Below, piece after piece: positions 1 through 7,598 of a stretch of 64,000 bases of DNA. Position numbers and translations under genes: made by a program. The notes beneath the pieces are model-generated. The model had not been told where the DNA came from and searched no databases. It worked only from the letters and a program-made list of their open reading frames with translations. The first letter of the stretch is position 1; every line of letters starts with the position of its first letter. Source of the DNA: Pseudomonas abietaniphila (GTDB lineage: Bacteria; Pseudomonadota; Gammaproteobacteria; Pseudomonadales; Pseudomonadaceae); contig NZ_FNCO01000008.1 of the NCBI RefSeq assembly GCF_900100795.1, forward strand, positions 62,001 through 126,000, written 5' to 3'.

Positions 1-211
1 GCGCGCGGTTAAGTTTTGATGTCTGACGGGCGCCATTGCGGCGCTCGTTTGATACACCGTCTTACTTCATCGTTGAATGATCTTTCCTACTGCATCTAAC
101 TGCGTCTTTTCCTTTTAAAAAACGTTGGCATGTTCATACTGACTCGTGTGTCTTGAGACGCATCGGTCCGGGCAGGATGCCCGGAACATCAAACGAAAAG
201 GAATTTAACGC
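1..211. other. Leading noncoding region with a hairpin before the first gene
   Basis: No complete gene is visible. A TAA at 10-12 could end a gene lying left of the window, but this cannot be tested. A perfect 7-bp inverted repeat (TCCGGGC 167-173, GCCCGGA 179-185) with a 5-base loop lies just upstream of the purine-rich ribosome-binding region (AAAAGGA near 196-202) of the next gene. It would form a stem in that gene's 5' leader. Confidence 0.4.
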
Positions 212-676
212 ATGAACGTATTCAATCGTATTCTGGGCGGATTCATCGCCTTGCTGGCGGTCTTCGCCATGATCCCTGCTGCCTATGCGGCCTACCCCAA
301 GACCATGAAGGTTGCGGTCGAGGTATGGAACGACAAAGAGCAGGATCTCCACATGACGTACGCCAGTTGGGAGCCTAAGGGAGCGAGTTTAAGCAGCTAT
401 CTCATACCGGCTCAAAACAGTGGGCGGGCGATCAACGTGACGTTGAATAATCCCCGCAATGACGCCGCGGTGTTTCGCTATGCGAACACCGAAGGGCAGA
501 AGTGCGAGTTCAGGATGTCTCACAAGGTGGTTTTCCGATGGGTCGGGGTAAACCCCGCACCTGAGAAAACTGCCACTGCCAACTCCATTGGCACCGTACC
601 TGCCGAATGCAGCGCTGCGGTGACCAAAGGCACCGATTCGATGGGCAGTTACACGGTGAAGTTTTCGATGAAGTGA
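212..676 (+). CDS. Hypothetical secreted protein (154 aa)
   Basis: Not a family I recognise. The N-terminus is a clear Sec signal peptide: Asn/Arg near the start, a hydrophobic stretch at about residues 8-22, and a likely cleavage after the AYA at about 24-26. The mature part is about 128 residues, rich in Thr, Ala and Asn. It has two cysteines (in QKCEF and AECSA) that could form one disulfide, so a periplasmic or secreted location is likely. The start is set by AAAAGGA about 10 bases upstream. It is a single-gene unit closed by a strong terminator and convergent with mqo. Function unknown. Confidence 0.75.
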   Translation: MNVFNRILGGFIALLAVFAMIPAAYAAYPKTMKVAVEVWNDKEQDLHMTYASWEPKGASLSSYLIPAQNSGRAINVTLNNPRNDAAVFRYANTEGQKCEFRMSHKVVFRWVGVNPAPEKTATANSIGTVPAECSAAVTKGTDSMGSYTVKFSMK

Positions 677-701
677 TGCGCCATCTGACGCATTAAAACT
701 G

Positions 702-729
702 AAAACCCCGCTGCGTGGGCGGGGCTTTC
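702..729. terminator. Bidirectional rho-independent terminator
   Basis: CCCCGC (706-711) pairs with GCGGGG (719-724), flanked by AAAA on the left and TTT on the right, so it can stop both the secreted-protein gene and the convergent mqo gene. Confidence 0.8.
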
Positions 730-761
730 AGTAATCTCACCGATTCAGAGCAGGCTCTGAA

Positions 762-2267
762 TCAAGCGAAGCTTGCCGCCTGGCTGCTTGGGACCAGGTC
801 CAGGCTCTCGTCGCTCTGGGCGCTGACACGCTGATACAGCTGCGCGTCGGTTTCCAGAATCTTCTCCCGAGCCGGGAAGATCTCATTCAGCTTGGCGGCC
901 CATTCGGTACGAGCCTTTTCAGGGAAGCAGCGTTCGATCAGGTCGAGCATGATCGAAACAGTGACCGAAGCACCCGGGGATGCGCCCAGCAGCGCCGCAA
1001 GGGAACCGTCCTTGGCCGAAACCAGTTCGGTACCGAATTGCAGAACGCCGCCTTTCTTCGGATCCTTCTTGATGATCTGCACACGCTGACCGGCCACTTC
1101 AAGGCGCCAGTCTTCGGCTTTCGCTTCAGGGTAGAAGCGACGCAGGGCATCCAGACGCTGTTCCATGGACTGCCGCACTTCACTGATCAGGTACTTGGTC
1201 AGGTCCATGTTGTCGCGGGCTACGGCCAGCATCGGTGCGATGTTGGCGGCGCGGATCGACAGCGGCAGGTCCATGAGCGAACCGTGCTTGAGGAACTTGG
1301 TGGTGAAACCGGCGTACGGGCCGAACAGCAGGGAGGTCTTGCCGTCGACCACGCGGGTGTCCAGGTGTGGAACCGACATCGGCGGGGAACCCACCGCAGC
1401 CTGGCTGTAGACCTTGGCTTGGTGACGTTTTACCACTTCAGGGTTGTCGCAGCGCAGCCACTGGCCGCTGACCGGGAAGCCGCCAAAACCTTTGCCTTCT
1501 TCGATGCCCGACATCTGCAGCAGCGGCAGGGCCGCGCCACCGGCGCCGAGGAACACGAATTTGGCGTCGATTTCGCGTGTGCCACCGCTGTTGACGTCCT
1601 TGATGGTCACGCTCCAGCCATCGCCTTTACGGCTCAGGCCCGTGACGCGCTTGCAATACTTGACCTGCGCATCGGGAGCGCTGGACAGGTGTTTGAGCAA
1701 TTGATTGGTCAGGTTGCCGAAGTTCACGTCGGTGCCGTGCATGACGCGCGTGGCGGCGATCGGCTCATCAGCCGGACGGCCCGGCATCATCAGCGGCATC
1801 CACTCGGCCAGCGTGGCCTTGTCTTCGGTGTACTCCATCGATGCGAACGCGTGGTGTTTGCGCAGCGCTTCGTAGCGTTTTTTAAGGTACGCCATGCCTT
1901 TCTCGCCCTGAACGAAGCTCAGGTGCGGCACCGGCGTGATGAACGAGCGCGAGGAACCGAAGGTGCCCGTGCGAGCCAGATAGCTCCAGAACTGCTTCGA
2001 GACTTCGAACTGAGTGTTGATATGAATCGCTTTTTTGATGTCGATGGAGCCATCGGCCATTTCCGGCGTGTAGTTCAGCTCGCACAGGCCTGCATGGCCG
2101 GTGCCGGCGTTGTTCCATGGGTTGGAACTCTCTGCGGCACCGGAATCCATCAGTTCGACAACCTCAAGCTTGAGGCTTGGGTCGAGCTCCTTGAGCAGCA
2201 CTGCAAGGGTGGCACTCATGATGCCTGCCCCGACCAGTACCACATCGACTGCTTCGTTATGCGCCAT
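762..2267 (-). CDS. mqo: Malate:quinone oxidoreductase
   Basis: FAD-dependent peripheral membrane enzyme that oxidises malate to oxaloacetate and passes electrons to quinone, replacing or supplementing NAD-dependent malate dehydrogenase in the TCA cycle. The 501-residue product has the usual family length. It opens with the dinucleotide-binding motif GAGIMSATLAVLL (about residues 13-25), followed by the family segment NPWNNAGTGHAGLCELNY (about 49-66). A C-terminal LGASPGAS is also typical. The gene is monocistronic: it converges on the secreted protein across a shared terminator and has a long noncoding region upstream. Pseudomonads often carry two mqo paralogues, and I cannot tell which this is. 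Confidence 0.97.
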   Translation of the reverse strand: MAHNEAVDVVLVGAGIMSATLAVLLKELDPSLKLEVVELMDSGAAESSNPWNNAGTGHAGLCELNYTPEMADGSIDIKKAIHINTQFEVSKQFWSYLARTGTFGSSRSFITPVPHLSFVQGEKGMAYLKKRYEALRKHHAFASMEYTEDKATLAEWMPLMMPGRPADEPIAATRVMHGTDVNFGNLTNQLLKHLSSAPDAQVKYCKRVTGLSRKGDGWSVTIKDVNSGGTREIDAKFVFLGAGGAALPLLQMSGIEEGKGFGGFPVSGQWLRCDNPEVVKRHQAKVYSQAAVGSPPMSVPHLDTRVVDGKTSLLFGPYAGFTTKFLKHGSLMDLPLSIRAANIAPMLAVARDNMDLTKYLISEVRQSMEQRLDALRRFYPEAKAEDWRLEVAGQRVQIIKKDPKKGGVLQFGTELVSAKDGSLAALLGASPGASVTVSIMLDLIERCFPEKARTEWAAKLNEIFPAREKILETDAQLYQRVSAQSDESLDLVPSSQAASFA

Positions 2268-2999
2268 TAACGCGTCTCCAAAATCTGCAGCACCAAATTG
2301 ACGGCATGGACCCCGAGGTCAGTTGCCGGGTGCGGGCGGCGCGGGGTTCGCGCAGTGCCTCGTACAACCCGGCCGGGATCGGCATGTCCGATTCTTCGCA
2401 ATTTTTTGCATCTTCAGCGGACGCCACCGCAGGGGCCTGGTCGATGCTTTTGTAGTGCAAGCATGAACGCATTTTTCGGCCCGAACAGCCATTCGACTAT
2501 CGTCAAGACGTCCGGTTATGCAACCAAATCCGTAGTGGACAGGCTTCAGACTCCGGTTGTGGAGGCTGCGCTGCAGTCGGTCCTTTGCAAGGGGGCTGGG
2601 TCAGACGCTAATGGTGCATGTACAAACGCGTAACTATTCATTTGCTCGCCACACTCTTGTGAAGTTGTGAAAACCCGTTTTTTTTGCGCTCTTTTGGAGA
2701 CGCAAACCTCAAAAAGGGCTGCGCGATGGCAGCTCTGGCAGATCAGGTTCAAACACAGTGTGGGCATTGGCGTGCGCAAAAGGTTCGAGCGAATCGACGT
2801 TTTTGCGCCTGCGCCGCGGACACACCGGGCTGCACATGTCTGTGTGGAAGGCTCTCTGTGGGCGATACGGAGGAGTTGATACGCGGTATCAACGATGCTG
2901 CGAGGCCCGATCAGGAGACGTCCTTATAATCGGGGGGAGATTATAGCGATGAAACGCGCAGAATTGATCCAGAAAAAATGACTTTTATTCGCCGTTCGG
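2268..2999. other. 730-base region without a convincing gene
   Basis: The reading frames here have Arg/Pro/Cys-rich compositions that look like noise. The left part is the leader and promoter region of mqo. The right part (2640-2999) has a poly-T tract at 2678-2685, a perfect palindrome at 2875-2893, and a TATAAT/ATTATA inverted pair at 2925-2945. The latter is followed by a 10-codon frame (ATG at 2950, stop ending 2982) encoding MKRAELIQKK. An unannotated small RNA or leader is possible but not demonstrated. Confidence 0.4.
2875..2945. promoter_or_regulatory. Palindromic operator-like site and paired -10-like boxes
   Basis: GTTGATACGCGGTATCAAC (2875-2893) is a perfect 8-bp inverted repeat around GCG, typical in shape of a dimeric repressor site. 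About 32 bases later TATAAT (2925-2930) and ATTATA (2940-2945) form an inverted pair around CGGGGGGAG. TATAAT matches the sigma-70 -10 box on the plus strand, and ATTATA is the same box on the minus strand. No confident gene starts immediately downstream in either direction. Confidence 0.4.
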
Positions 3000-3233
3000 T
3001 CAGATGCTGAGCAATTGCCGGGCGGTAATCGCACGCGCGCGGGGCGTGATGCGGGCGCTGGCGGGCAGAGGCTGGTGCAGCCAGGTCAGATTGGCTTCGG
3101 TGATTTCCACCCAGTCATGACCCTGAGGTGCTACGGCGCAGTGCTTGAACGAAACGCACACGCCGTATGTGTCCAGGCGAGCATAGTGACGATAACGGCG
3201 ACGAAGCGAGAACAGAGACCAGAGAAAGTCCAT
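3000..3233 (-). CDS. Small hypothetical protein (77 aa)
   Basis: Basic, aromatic-rich protein starting MDFLWSLFSL. The frame stays open further upstream, but that extension overlaps the promoter and leader of the divergent lipoprotein gene and has no coding character. The ATG at 3231-3233 is therefore preferred, with AGGAG (reverse complement of CTCCT, 3240-3244) upstream as ribosome-binding site. No domain is recognised. It has two cysteines (Cys24 and Cys30) and is probably cytoplasmic. Neighbouring genes give no functional clue. Confidence 0.6.
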   Translation of the reverse strand: MDFLWSLFSLRRRYRHYARLDTYGVCVSFKHCAVAPQGHDWVEITEANLTWLHQPLPASARITPRARAITARQLLSI

Positions 3234-3477
3234 GGGAAGACTCCTTGATGTGGGAAGCGCTGTTGGGCCTTTGAGAAAAGTATGCCGTGCGGCGATGACA
3301 TCCCCATGACGTCCACATTGCGTAATGGTGTCGACGCGTATCTTTTGGCTGTCACGAATAACGAGGCCGTCAGGAACCGGTGCGATGGCACTTTGTCGTA
3401 TCTTTACGCTAGTGAGCGACCTTGCGAGGTCGCTATACTGCGGCACAATTTGTGCCTTGGCCCATGGAGAAATGAGC

Positions 3478-4059
3478 ATGTTGCGTCGCGTTTTGTTCGG
3501 TTTGCTTGCTGTAGGCAGTCTGACGCTGGTGGGGTGTGCCCACAGCCCGCAGTCGCTTAGCCCACAACCCAAGTTGAACAGCCAGCTGGCGCCTGTCGGG
3601 CACGGTCAGCAAGTGGTGGTTCGGGTTGTCGACGGTCGCCAGTCGCAGACCCTTGGCACCCGCGGTGGGCTGTACCCTGAAACCAGTTCGATTACGGTCA
3701 ACAGCCAGCAAGTGGTTCCGCAGCTCCAGGCCCAGGCCGAAGCTGCCGTGCGTCTGCTGGGCTTTACGCCTGTTCAAGGCGGCAACGGCCCACAGCTGAC
3801 CATCACCCTTGCGGACCTCAAGTATCAGTCGCCCAAAGAAGGCCTGTACGTGACTGAAGCGAACATCAGTTCGACCTTCCGCGCTGACGTGCAGAACAAC
3901 GGTCACAGCTACAGCGGTCGTTACGCAGCGTCGCTGGACCAGCGTTTCGGCATGGCGCCCAACGAAGAAACGAACACCAAACTGATCAGCGACGTGCTCA
4001 GCGATGCGCTGACCCGTCTGTTCCAGGATCAGACCATCGGTCGCACGCTGGGTCAGTAA
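3478..4059 (+). CDS. yajG: YajG-family outer-membrane lipoprotein
   Basis: Predicted lipoprotein of 193 residues. The lipobox LTLVGC ends at about residue 20, so Cys20 would be lipidated, followed by a Ser/Pro/Gln-rich linker and a YajG-like domain (VVVRVVDGR...LGTRGG...). Function in the family is unknown; it is generally taken as an envelope component. GGAGA at 3466-3470 is only 1 base from the ATG at 3472 but 7 bases from the ATG at 3478, so 3478 is chosen; the product differs by only two residues. It is followed by a strong terminator. Confidence 0.85.
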   Translation: MLRRVLFGLLAVGSLTLVGCAHSPQSLSPQPKLNSQLAPVGHGQQVVVRVVDGRQSQTLGTRGGLYPETSSITVNSQQVVPQLQAQAEAAVRLLGFTPVQGGNGPQLTITLADLKYQSPKEGLYVTEANISSTFRADVQNNGHSYSGRYAASLDQRFGMAPNEETNTKLISDVLSDALTRLFQDQTIGRTLGQ

Positions 4060-4077
4060 CTCGACTGGCTGTATGAC

Positions 4078-4115
4078 AAAAGCCCCCGGTTTCGTGAGAA
4101 GCCGGGGGCTTTTTG
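4078..4115. terminator. Bidirectional rho-independent terminator
   Basis: AGCCCCCGG (4081-4089) pairs perfectly with CCGGGGGCT (4102-4110), flanked by AAA and TTTTT. It serves the lipoprotein gene and the convergent small gene at 4129-4332. Confidence 0.9.
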
Positions 4116-4128
4116 TTGGGGCTTAGGT

Positions 4129-4332
4129 TTACGCCGCCTGGTAGAAATCCAGAAAGCTGTAACCCGTTTCCAGGTCCATCTCCGGCAGGTCGTTATGTGC
4201 GTGGCCACCCAGTGCGCAGTACACCAGCCAATGCCTGTCCTGGACGTTGAAGGCCAGCGCGTCGATGAGCGCTTCCTGTTCGTCACTCGGGGCGATGAGG
4301 TAAAGGCGGTCCTGGTTGTGGGCGTGCAGCAT
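4129..4332 (-). CDS. Small hypothetical protein (67 aa)
   Basis: Acidic protein beginning MLHAHNQDRLYLIAPSDEQE and rich in His, Asp and aromatic residues (GGHAHNDLPEMD). There is no signal peptide or membrane segment, and I recognise no domain. GGAGAGC upstream of the ATG gives a good ribosome-binding site. Convergent with the YajG-like gene and sharing its terminator. It resembles small proteins conserved across Pseudomonas, but that is an impression, not a search result. Confidence 0.65.
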   Translation of the reverse strand: MLHAHNQDRLYLIAPSDEQEALIDALAFNVQDRHWLVYCALGGHAHNDLPEMDLETGYSFLDFYQAA

Positions 4333-4470
4333 GACGCTCTCCGTATCCGGGTGGTCGAGTTGAGGTGCTACACAGTGAACGGTTCAGGTGACGTTAAGGT
4401 GACACGCAGTACCTTTATCGTCAGATCCAACTGAACCTGCGGTGCCCTGATCTGGCGCCATCGAGGCCCC

Positions 4471-4740
4471 ATGTCGTTCCTCCAGCACTCCCCCGCAATG
4501 GTCCTCAACGCATTGGCGCTACTCGCCGCCGGACCCGGGATCTGGCTGTTGCACACCACCCGCAACCTCGAGCAACGTGAAACCACGCAACTGCACAAAC
4601 TCACCGAGCAAGCGCCTATCGATGAGCCCATGCACCTGATGGACGTACCCACCCTGCGCATGATCCGCCTGAGTTATCGCATCGGTGCGGCGTGCCTGGG
4701 GTTTGCGTTGCTGCTCTCATGGGTGAGCACCAAACTTTGA
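4471..4740 (+). CDS. Small membrane protein (89 aa)
   Basis: Two hydrophobic segments at about residues 10-26 (MVLNALALLAAGPGIWLL) and 67-84 (IGAACLGFALLLSWV). They flank a polar, charged middle of about 40 residues (NLEQRETTQLHKLTEQ), so a two-pass inner-membrane protein is likely. No family recognised and no tight operon partner. Confidence 0.6.
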   Translation: MSFLQHSPAMVLNALALLAAGPGIWLLHTTRNLEQRETTQLHKLTEQAPIDEPMHLMDVPTLRMIRLSYRIGAACLGFALLLSWVSTKL

Positions 4741-4776
4741 TCTCCTCGCCCATCGCGGGCCGTGCGCTCGGGCCTT

Positions 4777-4866
4777 TGTGGGAGCGAATTTATTCGCGAA
4801 AAGTCTTTCAGGCGCCAGAGATGCGTTGATCCCGCAGGCCGACCGCGAACGAATCCGCACACAGGG
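4777..4866. repeat. REP-type inverted pair, imperfect
   Basis: TGTGGGAGCGAATTTATTCGCGA at 4777-4799 (left arm) faces a degenerate right arm around 4843-4866 (CGCGAACGAATCCGC then ACACAGG). It is the same REP class as the perfect pair at 20197-20286. Confidence 0.65.
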
Positions 4867-4900
4867 TTTGTTGTGGTTGCCGCCTCATCTGTGAGGCAAT

Positions 4901-4932
4901 AAAAAACGGCGCCTGTCGGGGCGCCGTTTTTC
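4901..4932 (-). terminator. Rho-independent terminator of the acyltransferase gene
   Basis: AAAAAACGGCGCC and GGCGCCGTTTTT pair around a short TGTCG loop, 16 bases past the acyltransferase stop. On the minus strand it reads as a G+C stem followed by a T run. Confidence 0.85.
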
Positions 4933-4947
4933 GTGAAGCGACTGATG

Positions 4948-6114
4948 TTAAAGCGGCAGTCCCGCCTTGACCCGATACTGATTGCGCACTGGCGTCGCGT
5001 ATTGCAGCACCAGATACGGACGGTGCTCTTCGGCGCAGCCCTCCAGGCGGCGTTGCCATTCTTCTTTCGCGCGCTCCAGCTCGTCGGCCGGGAAAATCTT
5101 TGCAGCGGCAGGTACTTTCAGGCTCGGATCGGCATCGTCCCACTGCGCGTACGCCAGATAATGCACCGGGAACAGGCGGTAGCCGCCGAGGATCTGCCGG
5201 TCCATTTCGATCGCCAGTTGCTTGGTGTCGTCGAACAGCTCGGTAATCGGTGGTGCGAAGTTGACGTGGACGCGGCCTTTGTAGCCGGTGATGCCCAGCG
5301 CGATGCTGACATCGTCCTCGCCCGGTGCCTTGGTGTAACTGCCGGTGGTCGCGCGGATGTACAGCTCGCGGGCCTTCGCCTGATCGCATGGGTCGTACTC
5401 GTAGCTGATCGAGACCGGCGTCAGGTTCAGCGACTGAATGACTTCGCCAAACGGCTCGTCCTTGCGACTCATGTGGAACATCTTGAGGATCGCCGACTCG
5501 GTGCGGTCGTCGCCATCTTTGGCGCGACCTTCGGCCTGTGCGATCCAGATCGACTGGCAGTCGTTGCGAATCGAGTGATTGATGTAGGCCGACAGCAACT
5601 GGTACGCCGCCATTTTTTCGCGGCGTCCGGTGATGGAGCGATGCACGATGAAGCTCTTGTTCAGGCGCATCAGGTCGCTGACGAACGGCTTTTGCAGCAG
5701 GTTGTCGCCGATGGCGATCCGCGGCGTCGGCAAGCCTGCGTGGTACACGGCATAGTTGACGAACGCCGGGTCCATCACGATATCCCGGTGGTTGGCCAGA
5801 AACAGGTAAGCCACGCCGGACTTGAACTGCTCCACGCCGGTGTAGGTCACACCATCGGTGGCCCGTTCAATCGTATGGTCGACGTAATGCTCGACCTTGT
5901 CCTGCAAGGCCGCGACGGTCTCGATGCCGGCAAACTGACGGCGCAGCTTGCGCGCGATGGCAGGCTGAAGGATCCAGCCGAGGGAACCGGCCAGACGTGG
6001 AAAACGGAAATGCGTGAGGATCGCGAGGAACGCCTTGTCACCCAGTAGCCGGTTGAGTACGGCTTTTACTTCGGTGTCGTCGTACGGTCGGATGGCATCG
6101 AATTCGCCCATCAT
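4948..6114 (-). CDS. PlsC-like 1-acylglycerol-3-phosphate acyltransferase
   Basis: Member of the glycerolipid acyltransferase superfamily, expected to transfer acyl chains from acyl-CoA or acyl-ACP to a glycerophosphate-type acceptor at the membrane. The 388-residue protein is longer than PlsC (about 250). The acceptor motif is NHRDIVMD at about residues 108-115, where His and Asp are separated by five residues rather than the HX4D of classical PlsB/PlsC. A later block (IWIAQAEGRAKDG, about 189-201) corresponds to the EGT/R substrate-binding motif. No obvious transmembrane helix. It lies alone on its strand with its own terminator. The exact substrate cannot be read from sequence. Confidence 0.8.
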   Translation of the reverse strand: MMGEFDAIRPYDDTEVKAVLNRLLGDKAFLAILTHFRFPRLAGSLGWILQPAIARKLRRQFAGIETVAALQDKVEHYVDHTIERATDGVTYTGVEQFKSGVAYLFLANHRDIVMDPAFVNYAVYHAGLPTPRIAIGDNLLQKPFVSDLMRLNKSFIVHRSITGRREKMAAYQLLSAYINHSIRNDCQSIWIAQAEGRAKDGDDRTESAILKMFHMSRKDEPFGEVIQSLNLTPVSISYEYDPCDQAKARELYIRATTGSYTKAPGEDDVSIALGITGYKGRVHVNFAPPITELFDDTKQLAIEMDRQILGGYRLFPVHYLAYAQWDDADPSLKVPAAAKIFPADELERAKEEWQRRLEGCAEEHRPYLVLQYATPVRNQYRVKAGLPL

Positions 6115-6241
6115 GCTCTCTTGTTGGAAACGGCTAGGGTAAAGGTAGGTCGAGTCCGGTTTTACGCCCGGATGGTGAGAAATTAAGCTCGGCCTGCAAA
6201 CAAGTCGGCGATTATACGCAAAACTGCTCTCGGAGACTGTG

Positions 6242-6433
6242 ATGCACGAAATACAACCTGCAGCGCCTTACGAGTGCCCTTATTGCGGCGAACCGGGAGA
6301 AACGGTCCTGGACCTGTCGGAAGGCGACCACAACTTCATCGAAGATTGTCATGTGTGCTGTCGTCCCATCGAATTTCATCTGCAAACCGATGGCGAACAA
6401 TGGGATCTGGACGTCCGTGCCGAGAACGACTGA
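6242..6433 (+). CDS. CPXCG-motif cysteine-rich small protein (63 aa)
   Basis: Contains YECPYCGEPGE (CPXCG motif) and a second pair, DCHVCCRPIEF, giving a four-cysteine zinc-ribbon-like arrangement. The family is conserved in proteobacteria and has no assigned function. CGGAG at 6231-6235, six bases upstream, supports the ATG at 6242 over the preceding GTG. Its stop overlaps the start of the DUF2007 gene (TGATG), so the two are probably translationally coupled. Confidence 0.85.
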   Translation: MHEIQPAAPYECPYCGEPGETVLDLSEGDHNFIEDCHVCCRPIEFHLQTDGEQWDLDVRAEND

Positions 6434-6693
6434 TGCGCAAAATCTATGAACCGGAAAACATGATGGAAGGCGAGCTGTTGCAGTCCATGCTCGCCAGTGA
6501 AGGCATCGAGTCGCACATCACCGGACGCCACTTGCTGGGCGGGATCGGTGAGTTGCCGGTGTTCGGCCTTTTGGGGCTGGCGGTGCAGGATGACGAGGCC
6601 GATCGGGCACGCCAGTTGATCACTGAGTACAATGGCGCCTTTCCGTTGTCGGGCGATGAGCCTGACAGCTACCCCGATGTGTTGTTGTGCTGA
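6433..6693 (+). CDS. DUF2007 domain protein (putative signal-transducing protein)
   Basis: 86-residue protein with the DUF2007 pattern: an N-terminal KIYEPENMMEGELLQSMLASEGI helix, an internal ISGRHLLGG-like loop (here ITGRHLLGG), and ...LAVQDDEADRARQLI near the C-terminus. The fold is a small GlnB-like ferredoxin fold of unknown function. Starts inside the stop of the CPXCG gene, so it is the second gene of a two-gene operon. Confidence 0.85.
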   Translation: MRKIYEPENMMEGELLQSMLASEGIESHITGRHLLGGIGELPVFGLLGLAVQDDEADRARQLITEYNGAFPLSGDEPDSYPDVLLC

Positions 6694-6744
6694 GGCCTGT
6701 CCTGCGCGGCTTCATTCGCTTTTCAGAAGAGTTGCCCTGAGCCC

Positions 6745-7374
6745 ATGTGTGGACGTTATGCGCTGTTTCGTTGGACGCCCGCGTTTGCGGCCTTGCCCGG
6801 ATTTCCGGCGGACCAGCAGGCGCAGTGGAATATTTCGCCCCACGATTCGGTGCTGATGGTCCGGGCGAGCGAGGAGGGCGAGGCCGGGCGTCAAGTGGCC
6901 AGAGCGCGCTGGGGACTGACTCCGCCTTGGCTGACCGACATGTCGCGAACGCCTGCCCACGCGCGGGCAGAAACCCTGGCCGAACAACCGATGTTCCGTC
7001 AGGCGTTTCGTGAGCGCCGCTGTCTGCTCCCCGCCAACGGTTTCTACGAGTGGCGCGGTACGGTGCGCAAGCGGCCGTTCTGGCTGACGCCGGCCGAGGG
7101 CTCGACGCTGTATTTCGCGGCGATCTGGGAGGCTTACCCGGTGCAAGAGCACGTCTATCTGAGCGTGGCGGTGGTGACGCAAGCGGCGATGAATCAGCGC
7201 AGGCCGCTGATTCTCGATGAAGAAGGGCAGGCTGCCTGGCTCGACCCTGACAGCTCGCTGGTGACGTTGCAGTCGTTGCTCGCCGCACCGCAGAGGCAGC
7301 TGCGAGAGCGTCCGCTGGCCAATCTGGTGAACGATCCGAAGCTTAATGCGCCGGAATGCCTGACGCCGCTGTAA
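6745..7374 (+). CDS. yedK: SRAP (SOS response-associated peptidase / YedK-HMCES) protein with variant active site
   Basis: Family members use Cys2 to form a thiazolidine crosslink to abasic sites in single-stranded DNA, protecting replication. The product (209 aa) begins MCGRYALFRW, so Cys2 is available after Met removal. The NGFYEW motif (Glu102) is intact. Two other family positions look altered. Where E. coli YedK has Asn in NAR(A/S)ET, this protein has His72 (HARAET, codon CAC 6958-6960). Where the family has His in IHxRxP, this protein has Asn150 (MNQRRP, codon AAT 7192-7194). The change looks like an Asn/His exchange. It lies 51 bases after the DUF2007 gene on the same strand. Confidence 0.9.
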   Translation: MCGRYALFRWTPAFAALPGFPADQQAQWNISPHDSVLMVRASEEGEAGRQVARARWGLTPPWLTDMSRTPAHARAETLAEQPMFRQAFRERRCLLPANGFYEWRGTVRKRPFWLTPAEGSTLYFAAIWEAYPVQEHVYLSVAVVTQAAMNQRRPLILDEEGQAAWLDPDSSLVTLQSLLAAPQRQLRERPLANLVNDPKLNAPECLTPL

Positions 7375-7406
7375 TACGGGCGCCTATTTCAGACTGTGCG
7401 CCGAAC

Positions 7407-7573
7407 CTGTGAGCCGGCTTGCTGGCTCCTACAGATTGGATATCGACCGCAAATCATCGGAACGACGCAGTACCTGTAGGAGACGTCCGAGGTTACGAGG
7501 GCAGCGATGCGGTGGGTCAGGTACATAGACGGTGACTGACACCCCGCATTCGCCAGCAAGCCGGCACACTCAG
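7407..7573. repeat. REP-type inverted pair, divergent class
   Basis: GAGCCGGCTTGCTGGCTC at 7411-7428 faces CGCCAGCAAGCCGGC at 7551-7565, with GTAGGAG-like flanks. It fills the 220-base gap between the SRAP gene and the convergent chemoreceptor gene. No gene is seen here. Confidence 0.6.
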
Positions 7574-7598
7574 AAAACTGGCGCCCTACTGAAGCTCA

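Noticed and set aside
1038..2270. 410-codon open frame opposite mqo
   Set aside because: Exact antisense of a certain gene; His/Arg/Gln-rich shadow composition from G+C-rich codons.
2298..2633. 111-codon frame upstream of mqo
   Set aside because: Arg/Pro/Cys-rich noise, no ribosome-binding site and no similarity to any domain I know.
4933..6048. 371-codon open frame opposite the acyltransferase
   Set aside because: Shadow of the acyltransferase, which has clear family motifs and a matching terminator.
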